In this document: positions 50,134-59,544 of the stretch, piece by piece
How positions within the stretch are numbered: position 1 is the first letter of the stretch
How the letters are laid out: every line of letters begins with the position of its first letter
Assembly: GCA_016938395.1 (NCBI GenBank)
Contig: JAFGUS010000094.1
Coordinates: forward strand, 1-64,000
Origin: Coriobacteriia bacterium
GTDB taxonomy: Bacteria; Actinomycetota; Coriobacteriia; Anaerosomatales; Anaerosomataceae
DNA: 64,000 nucleotides
Direction: 5' to 3'
Made by a program: the position numbers and the translations under genes
Notes under the pieces: model-generated
Database searches by the model: none
Told to the model about the DNA's origin: nothing
What the model saw: only the letters and a program-made list of their open reading frames with translations

Positions 50134-51963
50134 ATGAACACTATCGCGATCATCCTGGTCGTCGCCCTGACGCTCTTCACGATCGGCCTGTCTATCTTCA
50201 GCCGCCGGTTCACTCGCACCACTGCCGACTTCTACCTCGCCGGCCGGAAGGTCGGTTCGTTCGCGAACGCGTCGGCCATCTCGGGTGACTACCTGTCTGC
50301 CGCATCGTTCCTCGGCGTGGCTGCGGCGGTGTACGCTTCCGGCCTCGACGGCGTGTGGTACGCGGCCGGATTCGCCGGCGGCTTCATGGTCGTCGTGCTC
50401 TTCATCGCTTCGGCGCTTCGGCGCTTCGGCGAGTACACGGTGGCCGACTTCGCGTTCGGCCGGTTCGGCTCGAACCGGATCCGGCTGCTTACCGTGGTCG
50501 CCGTTCTCATTACGTCGCTCTTCTACATGGCGCCGCAGATGTTCGGGGCCGGCACGACGTGGCAGGTACTGGTCGGTCAGGGGATCTTCGGCATGGATGC
50601 GTACAGCTCCGGCGTCATCGTGGTCGCCGCCATCATCGCCTTCTACGTGTCTGTGGGTGGCATGAAGGGCACCACCATGAACCAGATCTTCCAGTTCTGG
50701 TGGCTCGCGTTCGCGATGGTCCTGGTCGTCATCTTCGCCTTCGGCAGCGGGTTCAACTACCCGCAGGCGCTTGCAGACGAGTCGGCCCAGCCAATCGTCA
50801 ACACGAAGGCGTACTCGGTCGCCGAGCTCACCACGCCTGACGCAAACGGCGTCACGCCGTACGACAAGGCGGCCAAGGTCATGAGCGCCGAGGAGCTCGC
50901 GAAGGTCGACGAGTTCATCGCCTCGGGCGCTGAGGGCAAGATTCCCGTCGCGTTCTCCGCGGGAAACAAGCTCCACGAGCTTCGCGACATGCTGTTCCGC
51001 GAGCCCGGCCATCGCTACAACACGTTCGATCAGTTCTCGATGGTGCTCGCGCTCGTGCTCGGCACCGCCGGCTTGCCGCACATCCTGAATCGGTACTACA
51101 CGAACCCGTCTGGTAAGGCCGCGCGCCGGTCGACCTTCTGGGTGCTCGTCTTCATCGGTACGTTCTACATCCTGGCACCCATCGCGGGTCTCGCCGGACT
51201 CGGCATCATCAGGGACTACCTGGCCGGGGGTGGCACGCTCAACGCCGCCACGGTACACGGTCTCCTGGTCAAGCCCGACCAGATCATGCCAACCATCGCT
51301 GAGATCCTCGGCGGTCAGTGGCTGATGGGCATCGTCACCGCCGGTGCGTTCGCGGCCATGTTCTCGACGGTCGGCGGCCTGCTCATCGCGGCGGCCTCGG
51401 CACTCGGTCACGACGTGTACGAGAAGTACATCAACAAGGACGCTACCGAAGCGAAGCGGGTGGCATTCGGCAAGATCGCCGTTCTCGTCTTCGCTGGCGT
51501 CGCGCTGCTGATCGGCCTGGCGATACCCAGGTTCGGCCTGGACCAGGCGTACCCGGCTCTGATAGCGATGATGGTGACCTGGGCGTTCTCGGTCGGTGCT
51601 TCAGCGTTCGTGCCGATGCTGCTCACCGGTATCTGGTGGAAGGGCACCACCGAGCGTGGCGCCACCGCAGGTATCGCTGTGGGCCTCTCGAGCGCCATCG
51701 CGATCATCTTCCTCAACATCCTGCAGCAGCTCGGGCACGTAGGCAAAGACGGCATCCTCGGGTTCTTCGGAGCACTCACGTTCCCGGTGCTGTTCACGTT
51801 CCCGCTTGCGGTGCTCACCATCATCATCGTGAGCAAGATCGATGGGCAGCTGCCCAAGAACGTCGATGCCATATGGATGCGCATCCACGGCACGGCGAGT
51901 GAGCGGCACGAGAAGCAGCACGGGCTGGACAAGGTCGGCTCGATGTTCGGAGGCAAGAAGTAA
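50134..51963 (+). CDS. Sodium:solute symporter family protein, ActP/VC_2705-like, 609 aa
   Basis: Thirteen or so helices of the SSS family: FYLAGRKVGSFANASAISGDYLSAASFLG (residues about 33-61) and GGMKGTTMNQIFQFWW near 170 are core SSS motifs. Unlike ActP it has a long soluble insertion (about 210-300, PDANGVTPYDKAAKVMSAEEL), typical for the DUF4212-paired subtype. Probable substrate a short carboxylate such as acetate, lactate or pyruvate; this is inferred from family and from the LytS/LytTR pair upstream. Followed by two hairpins. Confidence 0.9.
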   Translation: MNTIAIILVVALTLFTIGLSIFSRRFTRTTADFYLAGRKVGSFANASAISGDYLSAASFLGVAAAVYASGLDGVWYAAGFAGGFMVVVLFIASALRRFGEYTVADFAFGRFGSNRIRLLTVVAVLITSLFYMAPQMFGAGTTWQVLVGQGIFGMDAYSSGVIVVAAIIAFYVSVGGMKGTTMNQIFQFWWLAFAMVLVVIFAFGSGFNYPQALADESAQPIVNTKAYSVAELTTPDANGVTPYDKAAKVMSAEELAKVDEFIASGAEGKIPVAFSAGNKLHELRDMLFREPGHRYNTFDQFSMVLALVLGTAGLPHILNRYYTNPSGKAARRSTFWVLVFIGTFYILAPIAGLAGLGIIRDYLAGGGTLNAATVHGLLVKPDQIMPTIAEILGGQWLMGIVTAGAFAAMFSTVGGLLIAAASALGHDVYEKYINKDATEAKRVAFGKIAVLVFAGVALLIGLAIPRFGLDQAYPALIAMMVTWAFSVGASAFVPMLLTGIWWKGTTERGATAGIAVGLSSAIAIIFLNILQQLGHVGKDGILGFFGALTFPVLFTFPLAVLTIIIVSKIDGQLPKNVDAIWMRIHGTASERHEKQHGLDKVGSMFGGKK

Positions 51964-52008
51964 GGTCCGTCTCGGGATCCCACCCCCAGGGGGTCCCGAA
52001 ACGCTCAG

Positions 52009-52042
52009 GTGCCGGTCCCGTCGTGTGAGACGGGGCCGGCAC
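52009..52042 (+). terminator. Terminator hairpin after the symporter gene
   Basis: GTGCCGGTCCCGTC, loop GTGTGA, GACGGGGCCGGCAC: 14 pairs with one G-U. The following CGGCTTGTTG is only weakly T-rich. A second, less regular hairpin lies just before it at about 51973-51998. Confidence 0.65.
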
Positions 52043-52141
52043 CGGCTTGTTGCGAGGGCTCCGTAGCAGCAGCGCCTGCACACGCGCATCGGGGCGCGGA
52101 TCGTCTGGGGGCGTGACGTTCGGGTACGTGCCTCCGGACGC

Positions 52142-53800
52142 CTAGCCCGCCCGTGTGGCCGAGATGATATCGGCCGCCAGCGCCTGGAAGACGCCTGCAT
52201 CCGCCGAGGGAAGATCGAATCTCAGGACCCTCCGGTCGTGCCGGGCGAGCGTGACGAGGTCGCCCTCGGCCTGGGCCCGGTGGAGTGCCGCAAGCGTGAA
52301 CGGCTTACCCGGGATCTCGAGATCGGTGCGGTCGCGTGTCGTCACGAGGACGAACAGCCCGTTGTTGGGTCCGCCCTTGTGGAGCTGGCCGGTGGAATGC
52401 AGATATCGTGGCCCGAGTTCAAGGCAGACCGCCCTACCGGTTGCGCGCGAGAGTACCGACGTGGCATGCCTGAGCGGCGCCAGGCGCGCCTCATCCTCCG
52501 GTGCGTAGACGAGCAGGGCGATGTAGTCTTTCGGACTCGCTGCCTCGATTGCGGCGCGCATCGCTGCCGTCCGATCCGCGAGCGCTTCTGTCGTGGCGCC
52601 GAGTCCTCCAGCGAACGTCACCCAGGTGCCCTCCACGTCCGCCTGCGCGCCCGGAACCTCCGACGCACCGCCCTCGAGGATGGCGGTCGTCGCCTGCTTC
52701 GCTTCGGTGACTGCGAGCTCATCGAACGGGTTGACCCCGAGCAGGAAGCCCGCGAGCGCCACCGCGTGCTCCCAGCGCACGAACTCCCCTCCGAGGTCGA
52801 AGACGTCGGTCACGGTCACCTCGAAGACCGGATGCGTACCGGCACGATCCCGCGACCAGGACTCAAGCGCCTCGTCGTCGGTGAGCCGCACCACGACCAC
52901 GGCGCGGTCGTCGCCGTATCCGGCAGCGGTCGCGGGCTCGTACTCGATTACCGGCACGAGTCCCCGCTCGTCCTTGCCGAGCGACTCGGCGACGAGTTGC
53001 TCGATCCACAGCCCGAGGGATGCGAACGGCTCCGAGAAGACGAGTGTCAGCTTGTCCTTGCCGGCGTCGTAGGTGTCGGCCATCCATGCGGCGAGCAAGG
53101 CAGCCGGATTCTCGGCAGCCGGGGCATCGCACGCGCGCTCCATCGCCTCGGCGCGCGCGATGAGGCTCGGGAGGTGGACGCCGATGAGCGCGGCGGGTGC
53201 GAGCCCGAACATGCTGAGCGCCGAGTACCGTCCGCCCACTGTCTGCGGGGCGGAGAGGGTCATGCGCATGAGATCGCGCTGGCGGAGCTTCTCGAGCGGC
53301 GTTCCCTGGTCGGTGATCACGAGGCATCGGCGGCCCGCCTGCGCCCTGGTCATGCCGGATGCCTCCAGCCAGTGACGCACGACCGCGTAGAGAGACAGCG
53401 GCTCGATCGTGGTCCCCGACTTGCTCGCCACGATAACAAAGGTCCGGTTGGGTTCGAGCGCCTCGAGCGTGTCCGAGACCTGAAGGGGGGACGTCGTATC
53501 GAGTACGTGCAGCCGCGGGTGAGGGGGCGTCACCCCGATGACCTGCTGGATGACGAGCGGCGCGAGTGACGAGCCGCCCATGCCGAGCAGCAGGACGTCG
53601 GTGACGCCCTCGTCAACGAGTGCCGAGGCGAGGCTGTCCAGCAGTGGCAGCCGTCCGATGGCCTTCTCGGCGAGGTCGGTCCAGCCGAGCCGCTGCATGA
53701 TAGGGATGCGTCCGTCCATGTCTGCCGAGAACAGGCTTGCGTCGCGTTCCCGCAGTCTCCGGACGGCGTCAGCCTCTATCAGGCGCTCGAGAGCAGGCAT
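52142..53800 (-). CDS. pgi: Glucose-6-phosphate isomerase of the transaldolase-fused type, stand-alone, 552 aa
   Basis: SIS-fold isomerase: LGMGGSSLAP near residue 72, the phosphate-binding SKSGTTIEP near 128, and GGRYSALSMFGLAPAALIG near 185. The sequence resembles the Pgi half of the bifunctional transaldolase/Pgi proteins of Actinobacteria and Cyanobacteria, with their N-terminal RLIEADAVRRLRERDASLFS, but no transaldolase domain precedes it. ATG 53800 is supported by AAGGGGG upstream. Interconverts glucose 6-phosphate and fructose 6-phosphate. Downstream of an EamA gene on the same strand. Confidence 0.88.
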   Translation of the reverse strand: MPALERLIEADAVRRLRERDASLFSADMDGRIPIMQRLGWTDLAEKAIGRLPLLDSLASALVDEGVTDVLLLGMGGSSLAPLVIQQVIGVTPPHPRLHVLDTTSPLQVSDTLEALEPNRTFVIVASKSGTTIEPLSLYAVVRHWLEASGMTRAQAGRRCLVITDQGTPLEKLRQRDLMRMTLSAPQTVGGRYSALSMFGLAPAALIGVHLPSLIARAEAMERACDAPAAENPAALLAAWMADTYDAGKDKLTLVFSEPFASLGLWIEQLVAESLGKDERGLVPVIEYEPATAAGYGDDRAVVVVRLTDDEALESWSRDRAGTHPVFEVTVTDVFDLGGEFVRWEHAVALAGFLLGVNPFDELAVTEAKQATTAILEGGASEVPGAQADVEGTWVTFAGGLGATTEALADRTAAMRAAIEAASPKDYIALLVYAPEDEARLAPLRHATSVLSRATGRAVCLELGPRYLHSTGQLHKGGPNNGLFVLVTTRDRTDLEIPGKPFTLAALHRAQAEGDLVTLARHDRRVLRFDLPSADAGVFQALAADIISATRAG

Positions 53801-53813
53801 GGCGAGACCCCCT

Positions 53814-54737
53814 TCAGACGGTTTCCGCATCGAGCATCGGCCCCGGTGTCTCGATACCCGGTGCCGGTCCCATTCTAGCCACCCGCATCCCGGCGAGCAC
53901 CACCATGAGGCCACCCACGACTGTGGCCAGGGTTATCGGCTCGCTCAGGAAGATCGCGGCGAACACCACCGCGCTGACCGGCTCGGCGTAGGTGAGCACC
54001 GCCGCATGGTCGGCTCGCACGGTGCGCAGTGCCGAGAGGAACAGAACGCCGGTGGCCGCCGTGTGCACCACGCCGAGCGTGACGAGCGAACCCCACTCGA
54101 TCGCGGTCGTCGGCCCGGGCGTCACGAGCACCAGCGGAAGCAGCACGAGAGCGGCCGTGATGTCCTCGCCGAGCATGTAGACGGTCGTTGGGATCCCGCG
54201 CAGGAGACGCTTTGCGTTGAGTACGAGGATGGCATAGGTGAAGGCCGATGCGAACGCGAGCGCGGCGCCGAGGAGGTGCGTGCCCTCGGAAAGCTGCAGC
54301 TCCCGCGGCCCCACGATGATAGCGGTGCCTGCGAGCGCTGCCACGAGCGGCACTACCACGCGTCGGTCGAACGGCTCGCGCATGACGAGCGGCGCGAAGG
54401 CCATCACGAAGATCGGGCCGCAGTAGGCGAGGAGTACGGCCACCGCGACATCGGTGAGCTTGAGCGCGCTGAAGAAGAGCACCCAGTTGAGCGCGAGGAG
54501 CGATCCCATGGCGGCGAGCGCAAGCTTGCGGCGCGTCGGCAGACGCACGAGCTCACCGAGCCGCCCCCGGAGCGCCAGGTAGGCCGTGATGGCAAGACCG
54601 GCGAACGTGACACGCCAGAAGACGATGACCACCGCCGCTGCCTCGACCTGGCGGGAGAACAGTGCGACCGAGCCCCAGACGAGTCCGGCGGCTGCGATCC
54701 GGGCGAGTCCGCCGCGGTAAGAGGCAGCGGCGGGCAT
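53814..54737 (-). CDS. EamA/DMT-family transporter, 307 aa
   Basis: Ten hydrophobic helices in two EamA repeats; the second repeat carries SLVTLGVVHTAATGVLFLSALRTVRADHAAVLTYAEPV, the typical end of the family. ATG 54737 is 5 bases after the hypE stop, so it is cotranscribed with the hyp genes, although no functional link is known. Substrate unknown. Confidence 0.85.
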   Translation of the reverse strand: MPAAASYRGGLARIAAAGLVWGSVALFSRQVEAAAVVIVFWRVTFAGLAITAYLALRGRLGELVRLPTRRKLALAAMGSLLALNWVLFFSALKLTDVAVAVLLAYCGPIFVMAFAPLVMREPFDRRVVVPLVAALAGTAIIVGPRELQLSEGTHLLGAALAFASAFTYAILVLNAKRLLRGIPTTVYMLGEDITAALVLLPLVLVTPGPTTAIEWGSLVTLGVVHTAATGVLFLSALRTVRADHAAVLTYAEPVSAVVFAAIFLSEPITLATVVGGLMVVLAGMRVARMGPAPGIETPGPMLDAETV

Positions 54738-54741
54738 CGGC

Positions 54742-55752
54742 TCAGCAGATGCGCGGCAGCTGTTCGCCCACGAGCATGTCCATGATGCGCGTCGCGCCGA
54801 AGCTCGTGCGCACGTACACCTTGCCAGCGGGGCTCTCGGCCACGGCCCCGATGATCGCCGCCGCCTCTCCGTAGGGTGCTGTACGCATCGCGGCCAGAGC
54901 CGCCTCGGCTTGTTCGGGCGGTACGACTGCCACCATCTTGCCCTCGTTGGCCACCTGGAAGACGTCGTAGCCGAGCATCTCGGAGGCACCGCGCACCTGC
55001 TCGTTCACCGGCACGAGCGGTTCCTCCACGGTGATCGAGACGCCGGAGGCGTCGGCGAGCTCGTTCAGGGTGCTCGCGAGGCCGCCGCGCGTGGGGTCGC
55101 GGAAGCAGCGAACGCCAGGTGCCGCTTCGAGCACTGCGGCGACGAGGTGATTCAGGGGTGCCGCGTCCGAACGGATATCGGTGGAAAACGAGAGCCCCTC
55201 ACGCGTGGAGACGACCGCGATACCATGATCGCCGAGCGTGCCTGAGAGGAGCACCACATCGCCGGGCCGGCAGTACGAGCCCGACAGATCCACGCCGTCG
55301 GGCAGCACGCCCACGCCGGCAGTGTTGATGTAGACGCCGTCGCCATGACCGCGCTCGACGACCTTCGTGTCGCCGGTGACGATGCGCACGCCCGCCTCGG
55401 TGGCAGCGTCCCGCATGGAGATGAGAACGCGTCTAAGATCCTCGACCGGCATGCCCTCTTCGAGCACAAAACCCACCGACAGGTAGAGCGGGCGCGCGCC
55501 GGAGGTGGCGACGTCGTTCACCGTGCCACATACCGCAAGGCGGCCGATGTCGCCCCCCGGGAAGAAGAGCGGGCTCACCGTGTAGGTGTCGGTGGAGAAT
55601 GCGATCCGCGTACCCGGGAACTCGAGCGATGCGGCGTCGTCCATGCGCAGCAGCACCTCGTCGGCGAACTCGGGCACGAACAGCTCCTCGATGATCTCCT
55701 TCATCATCGTGCCGCCGCTGCCGTGGGCGAGCAGGATTCGGTCAGCGCGCAT
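54742..55752 (-). CDS. hypE: Hydrogenase maturation protein HypE, 336 aa
   Basis: PurM-like ATP-binding protein that dehydrates the thiocarbamate on its C-terminal Cys to thiocyanate, the CN donor of NiFe-hydrogenase. N-terminal LLAHGSGGTMMKEIIEELF, GDTKVV, DPTRGGLASTLNELA and the invariant C-terminus PRIC. ATG 55752 overlaps the hypD end by 11 bp. It works with HypF on one transcript here. Confidence 0.96.
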   Translation of the reverse strand: MRADRILLAHGSGGTMMKEIIEELFVPEFADEVLLRMDDAASLEFPGTRIAFSTDTYTVSPLFFPGGDIGRLAVCGTVNDVATSGARPLYLSVGFVLEEGMPVEDLRRVLISMRDAATEAGVRIVTGDTKVVERGHGDGVYINTAGVGVLPDGVDLSGSYCRPGDVVLLSGTLGDHGIAVVSTREGLSFSTDIRSDAAPLNHLVAAVLEAAPGVRCFRDPTRGGLASTLNELADASGVSITVEEPLVPVNEQVRGASEMLGYDVFQVANEGKMVAVVPPEQAEAALAAMRTAPYGEAAAIIGAVAESPAGKVYVRTSFGATRIMDMLVGEQLPRIC

Positions 55753-56854
55753 TTGGCAACTCCTTACCGTAGTCGGTGTAGCGGTAGTAGGCCGCGCAGC
55801 TGCCCTCGCTCGACACCATGCACGGTCCCACGGGGTGTTCCGGCGTGCAGCCTCTGCCGAAGAGCTTGCACTCAAAAGGCAGCACCACGCCGCGCAGCAC
55901 GTCGCCGCACTGGCAGCCCTTGATCTCGCGGGGCTCCGGAGGCGTAACGGGCACACGCACGCGCGCGTCGTAGTCGGCGAACTCGGGCCGAAGCGCGAGA
56001 CCCGTGCCCGGTATGACGCCAATGCCGCGCCACTCCGAATCGCACGGCTCGAACGCCTCCTCGAGGGCGGCCATGGCGGTAGGGTTACCCTCGACGTTCA
56101 CCCCGCGGCCGTACGCGATCTCGATCTCGGCCCGGCCTTCGGCGAGCTGCTTGGCCAGCATCCACACGCCCTGGAGCACGTCCACCGGCTCGAAGCCGGT
56201 GATGACGCTTGGGATGCCGTACTCACTCGCGAGGAACTCGTACGGGTGGGCGCCGATGATGGTGGAGACGTGGCCGGGCAGGATGAAGCCGGTCACGCGG
56301 ACCTCGGGGTCGTTGACGAGGGCCCGGAGCGCCTCCGGCACGGTCTTGTGAAGTGAGAGCGCCGACCAGTTGGGCAGGCCGCGCCGCGCCGCTTCGTGGA
56401 TGGTGAGCGCCACGGTGGGCGCGGTGGTCTCGAAGCCCACGCCGAGGAAGACGACGTGCCGGTCGGGCTCGCGTTCGGCGAGAGAGAGCGAGTCCAGGGG
56501 GGAGTAGACGACGCGCACGTCACGGCCGTCGGCCTTCTCGGCGGAAAGCGACGAGTACGAGCCGGGGACCTTCATCATGTCGCCGAAGGTCGCGAGCGTC
56601 ACTCCCGGCTGGCGGGCGATCTCGATGGCGAGGTCGATGTCGGCGTTGGCCGTGACGCAGACCGGGCAGCCGGGGCCCGAGAGCAGGTTGATGGTGTCGG
56701 GCATGAGTCCGCGCAGACCGTGCTTGGCGATCGCCATCGTGTGCGTGCCGCAGACCTCCATAAGCGTGCACGGCTGTTTGGCCACCTCGTGGATCGCGTC
56801 CACCAGGCCGCGCGCCACCTCGGGGTCGCGGAAACCGTCGAGGATATCGCTCAC
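55742..56854 (-). CDS. hypD: Hydrogenase maturation protein HypD, 370 aa
   Basis: Assembles Fe(CN)2CO with HypC. Contains CGTHTMAI near residue 39, GPGCPVC near 66, GFETTAPTVAL, CQCGDVLRG near 310 and a C-terminal 4Fe-4S motif CKLFGRGCTPEHPVGPCMVS with a further Cys in EGSCAAYYRY. Normal length. ATG 56854 overlaps the hypC stop (ATGA). Confidence 0.96.
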   Translation of the reverse strand: MSDILDGFRDPEVARGLVDAIHEVAKQPCTLMEVCGTHTMAIAKHGLRGLMPDTINLLSGPGCPVCVTANADIDLAIEIARQPGVTLATFGDMMKVPGSYSSLSAEKADGRDVRVVYSPLDSLSLAEREPDRHVVFLGVGFETTAPTVALTIHEAARRGLPNWSALSLHKTVPEALRALVNDPEVRVTGFILPGHVSTIIGAHPYEFLASEYGIPSVITGFEPVDVLQGVWMLAKQLAEGRAEIEIAYGRGVNVEGNPTAMAALEEAFEPCDSEWRGIGVIPGTGLALRPEFADYDARVRVPVTPPEPREIKGCQCGDVLRGVVLPFECKLFGRGCTPEHPVGPCMVSSEGSCAAYYRYTDYGKELPNAR

Positions 56855-57141
56855 AGTGTGAGCGTCCCTGCGGCATCAGCGGCATCGAGTCCGGCAGCCT
56901 CGGCCTCGAGGTCTTCGGCTGTCTTGATGCCGAAGGAGCGCAGCATCTCGAGGGACTCGGCGGCGAACTCCTCGTCCACGATCTGGATGGCAAAGCCGGC
57001 GTGCACGAGCACGTGGTCACCCAGTTTGGCGGCGGGCGCCATCATGGTCGAGACGTGACGACGCACGCCGAGGATGTCGACCTCGACCATCTGGATATCG
57101 TTCGGTTCAGAGACGATCTTCGCCGGTATGGCGAGGCACAT
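56851..57141 (-). CDS. hypC: Hydrogenase maturation chaperone HypC, 96 aa
   Basis: Invariant N-terminus MCLAIPAKI with the essential Cys2, and GDHVLVHAGFAIQIVDEEFA in the middle. The C-terminus (about 75-96) is an Ala-rich extension beyond the common core. A 20-bp gap separates it from hypF; overlap with hypD. It carries the Fe(CN)2CO moiety between HypD and the hydrogenase large subunit. No hydrogenase structural genes are in the window. Confidence 0.96.
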   Translation of the reverse strand: MCLAIPAKIVSEPNDIQMVEVDILGVRRHVSTMMAPAAKLGDHVLVHAGFAIQIVDEEFAAESLEMLRSFGIKTAEDLEAEAAGLDAADAAGTLTL

Positions 57142-57161
57142 AGTGGACCTCCTGTATCGTC

Positions 57162-59540
57162 CTACACCTCATGTCTTCGAGCCCACGCCACGATCGCCTG
57201 CCCATAGGCCACTCCACCGTCGTTTGCTGGCAGTCGCCGGTGTGTAAGCGGTATGAGCCCCGCCTGCCGAAGGCCGCGCACGGCACCCGCTATCACGAGC
57301 CGGTTCATGAACACCCCGCCGGCGAGCGCCACGGTCGTGGTGCCGGCCGCCGGGGCGGCCCGCAGACACCCGTCCACTATAGCCTGCACCACCGAACGGT
57401 GGAAGCGTGCGGAGATGGCCGATGCAGCCACACCTGCTGCGACGTCATCGAGCACCGCGGCGAGTACGGGAGCGCTGTCAACAACGAGCGGTCCGTCCTC
57501 AGCGGCCGCGATGTCGAATGCGTACGTGCCCTCGGCTGCGGGGTCGGCGAGTACCTCGAGCTCGATGGCCGCCTGGCCCTCGTAGAGCGTGTCGTCTCGT
57601 ACGCCCGCCAGCGCAGCGACGGCGTCGAACAGACGCCCCATCGAGCTCGTGCGCGGTGTGTTGAGTCCGTGCGCGATCATGGCGAGTATCGTGGTCTCCT
57701 CGCCTTGGAGGAGCCGTGCGCGGATGGGTGCGGCCCCCGGGTGGTCGAGCAGGCCGCACTCGGCAAGCGCACCAAGAGCCATGCGGGCGGGTCTGCGAAT
57801 CGCCGCTGCACCGCCCGGGAGCGGCAGCTGGCGCAGGTGCGCCACGCGTTCGAACCCGGCCCAATCGGCGGCAAGCCACTCACCACCCCAGATGGTGCCG
57901 TCGGTTCCGTAGCCGGTGCCATCGAGCGCAACGCCGAGCACCCTCTCGCGGATGCCGTGCTCGGCGGTCACACTCGCGATGTGCGCATGGTGATGCTGCA
58001 CGCCGATCGTCGGCAGGCCGAGGGATAGTGCGTGCTTGGTGGAGAGGTACTCCGGGTGCAGGTCGTAGGCCACGATCTCGGGGCGCACGCGGAAGAGACG
58101 CTCGTAGAGTGCGACCCCGTGCTCGAGGCTTGCGAGCGTCTCGGCGTTCTCCATGTCGCCGATGTGCTGCGAGACGAACGCGTGCGTGCCGGTGAGCAGG
58201 CAGAACGTGTTCTTCTGCTCCGGGCCGGCGGCCAGGATGTCCACGTCCGACTCGAACGGCGCTTCGAGCGGGAACGGCGCGTAGCCGCGTGCGCGGCGGA
58301 TGAACTCCACGCCCGTATCGGGCGTGTGGCGAACCACCGAGTCGTCGTAGCGGGTGTAGATGTCCCGGTCGTGCAGGAGGAAGACATCCGCGATGTCCGA
58401 CAGGCGCTCGAGCGCCTCGGTGTTGCCGGTGGCGATGGGTTCCTCGCTGCGATTGCCCGAAGTCATCACGAGCGCTCCGCCGAACGCTTCGAGCAGCAGG
58501 TGGTGAAGCGGCGTGTACGGCAGCATGACGCCGCATTCGCGCAGGCCAGGCGCGAGAGAGGGGGCGAGCGGCGTCATGCTCGCATCTCTCATCCGCAGCA
58601 GGACGATGGGGGCTGCCGGGCTCGTGAGCAGCGCCTCCTCGTCGGCGGACATGTCGCATAGCGCGCGGGCCGCTGCAAGAGAGGACACCATCACCGCGAG
58701 CGGCTTGCCCCAGCGGTTCTTGCGCTCGCGCAGCCGCGCCACCGCATCCTCATTGGTGGCGTCGCATGCGAGCTGGAACCCGCCGAGGCCTTTGACCGCC
58801 ACGATCGCACCCCCGCCCAGCGCTCGTGCGGTTGTGGCGATGATGCGCTCGGCGCGCTCGCGCTCGGTGTCCGGATCCCGGTGGGGGCGGGGGATGGTCT
58901 CGACGGCGGGCGACCACGTGGCATCGGTACCACGGTCGGACGCTACCTCCGCTCCCGGCCCGCCATGCATCACGTTGAGGTACAGCCGTGGCCCACAGCG
59001 GAAGCACGCGTTGGGCTGCGCGTGGAAGCGGCGGTCGGCCGGGTCTGCATACTCTGCGGCGCACTCGTCGCAGAGCGGGAAGTCACGCATGGTGGTCATC
59101 GGACGGTCGTAGGGCACGTCCTCGATGATGGTGAATCGCGGTCCGCAGTTCGTGCAGTTGGTGAACGGGTAGCCGAAGCGGCGGTCGGCAGGGTCGCGCA
59201 GTTCCGCGGCGCAGGCGTCGCATGTGGCGATGTCGGGGGACACGAGCGTCATGGCGCCCTCGACCGCCTCGGAGGCCACGATGGTGAACGCGGCGAATCC
59301 TTCGGGGCCCACGTCCTCGGTAACGACCGAGGTGATCACCGCCATCGGCGGCGCCTCGGCCCGTATCGCCTCGATGAAGGCGCCGACCGCGGCATCGTCA
59401 CCCTCGGCCACCGCGAACACACCGCTCGAGCTGTTCTTCACCCAGCCGCGCACGCCGAGGCGCGTGGCGAGCGTGTAGACGAAGGGGCGGAAGCCTACCC
59501 CCTGGACGATGCCGGTGACGTGCAGCGATACGGAGCGCAC
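57162..59540 (-). CDS. hypF: Carbamoyltransferase HypF, 792 aa
   Basis: Makes the carbamoyl group for HypE from carbamoyl phosphate and ATP. N-terminal acylphosphatase GIVQGVGFRPFVYT, two zinc fingers (CDACAAEL...CTNCGPRF, CDECAAEY...CFRCGPRL, about 108-190), YrdC-like domain (KGLGGFQLACDATNEDAV) and Kae1-like C-terminal domain (HHHAHIASVTAEHG, LGVALDGTGYG). GTG 59540 is the start; the gene lies 4 bp after the zinc-ribbon/HEPN-like gene. Confidence 0.96.
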   Translation of the reverse strand: MRSVSLHVTGIVQGVGFRPFVYTLATRLGVRGWVKNSSSGVFAVAEGDDAAVGAFIEAIRAEAPPMAVITSVVTEDVGPEGFAAFTIVASEAVEGAMTLVSPDIATCDACAAELRDPADRRFGYPFTNCTNCGPRFTIIEDVPYDRPMTTMRDFPLCDECAAEYADPADRRFHAQPNACFRCGPRLYLNVMHGGPGAEVASDRGTDATWSPAVETIPRPHRDPDTERERAERIIATTARALGGGAIVAVKGLGGFQLACDATNEDAVARLRERKNRWGKPLAVMVSSLAAARALCDMSADEEALLTSPAAPIVLLRMRDASMTPLAPSLAPGLRECGVMLPYTPLHHLLLEAFGGALVMTSGNRSEEPIATGNTEALERLSDIADVFLLHDRDIYTRYDDSVVRHTPDTGVEFIRRARGYAPFPLEAPFESDVDILAAGPEQKNTFCLLTGTHAFVSQHIGDMENAETLASLEHGVALYERLFRVRPEIVAYDLHPEYLSTKHALSLGLPTIGVQHHHAHIASVTAEHGIRERVLGVALDGTGYGTDGTIWGGEWLAADWAGFERVAHLRQLPLPGGAAAIRRPARMALGALAECGLLDHPGAAPIRARLLQGEETTILAMIAHGLNTPRTSSMGRLFDAVAALAGVRDDTLYEGQAAIELEVLADPAAEGTYAFDIAAAEDGPLVVDSAPVLAAVLDDVAAGVAASAISARFHRSVVQAIVDGCLRAAPAAGTTTVALAGGVFMNRLVIAGAVRGLRQAGLIPLTHRRLPANDGGVAYGQAIVAWARRHEV

Positions 59541-59544
59541 GCCA

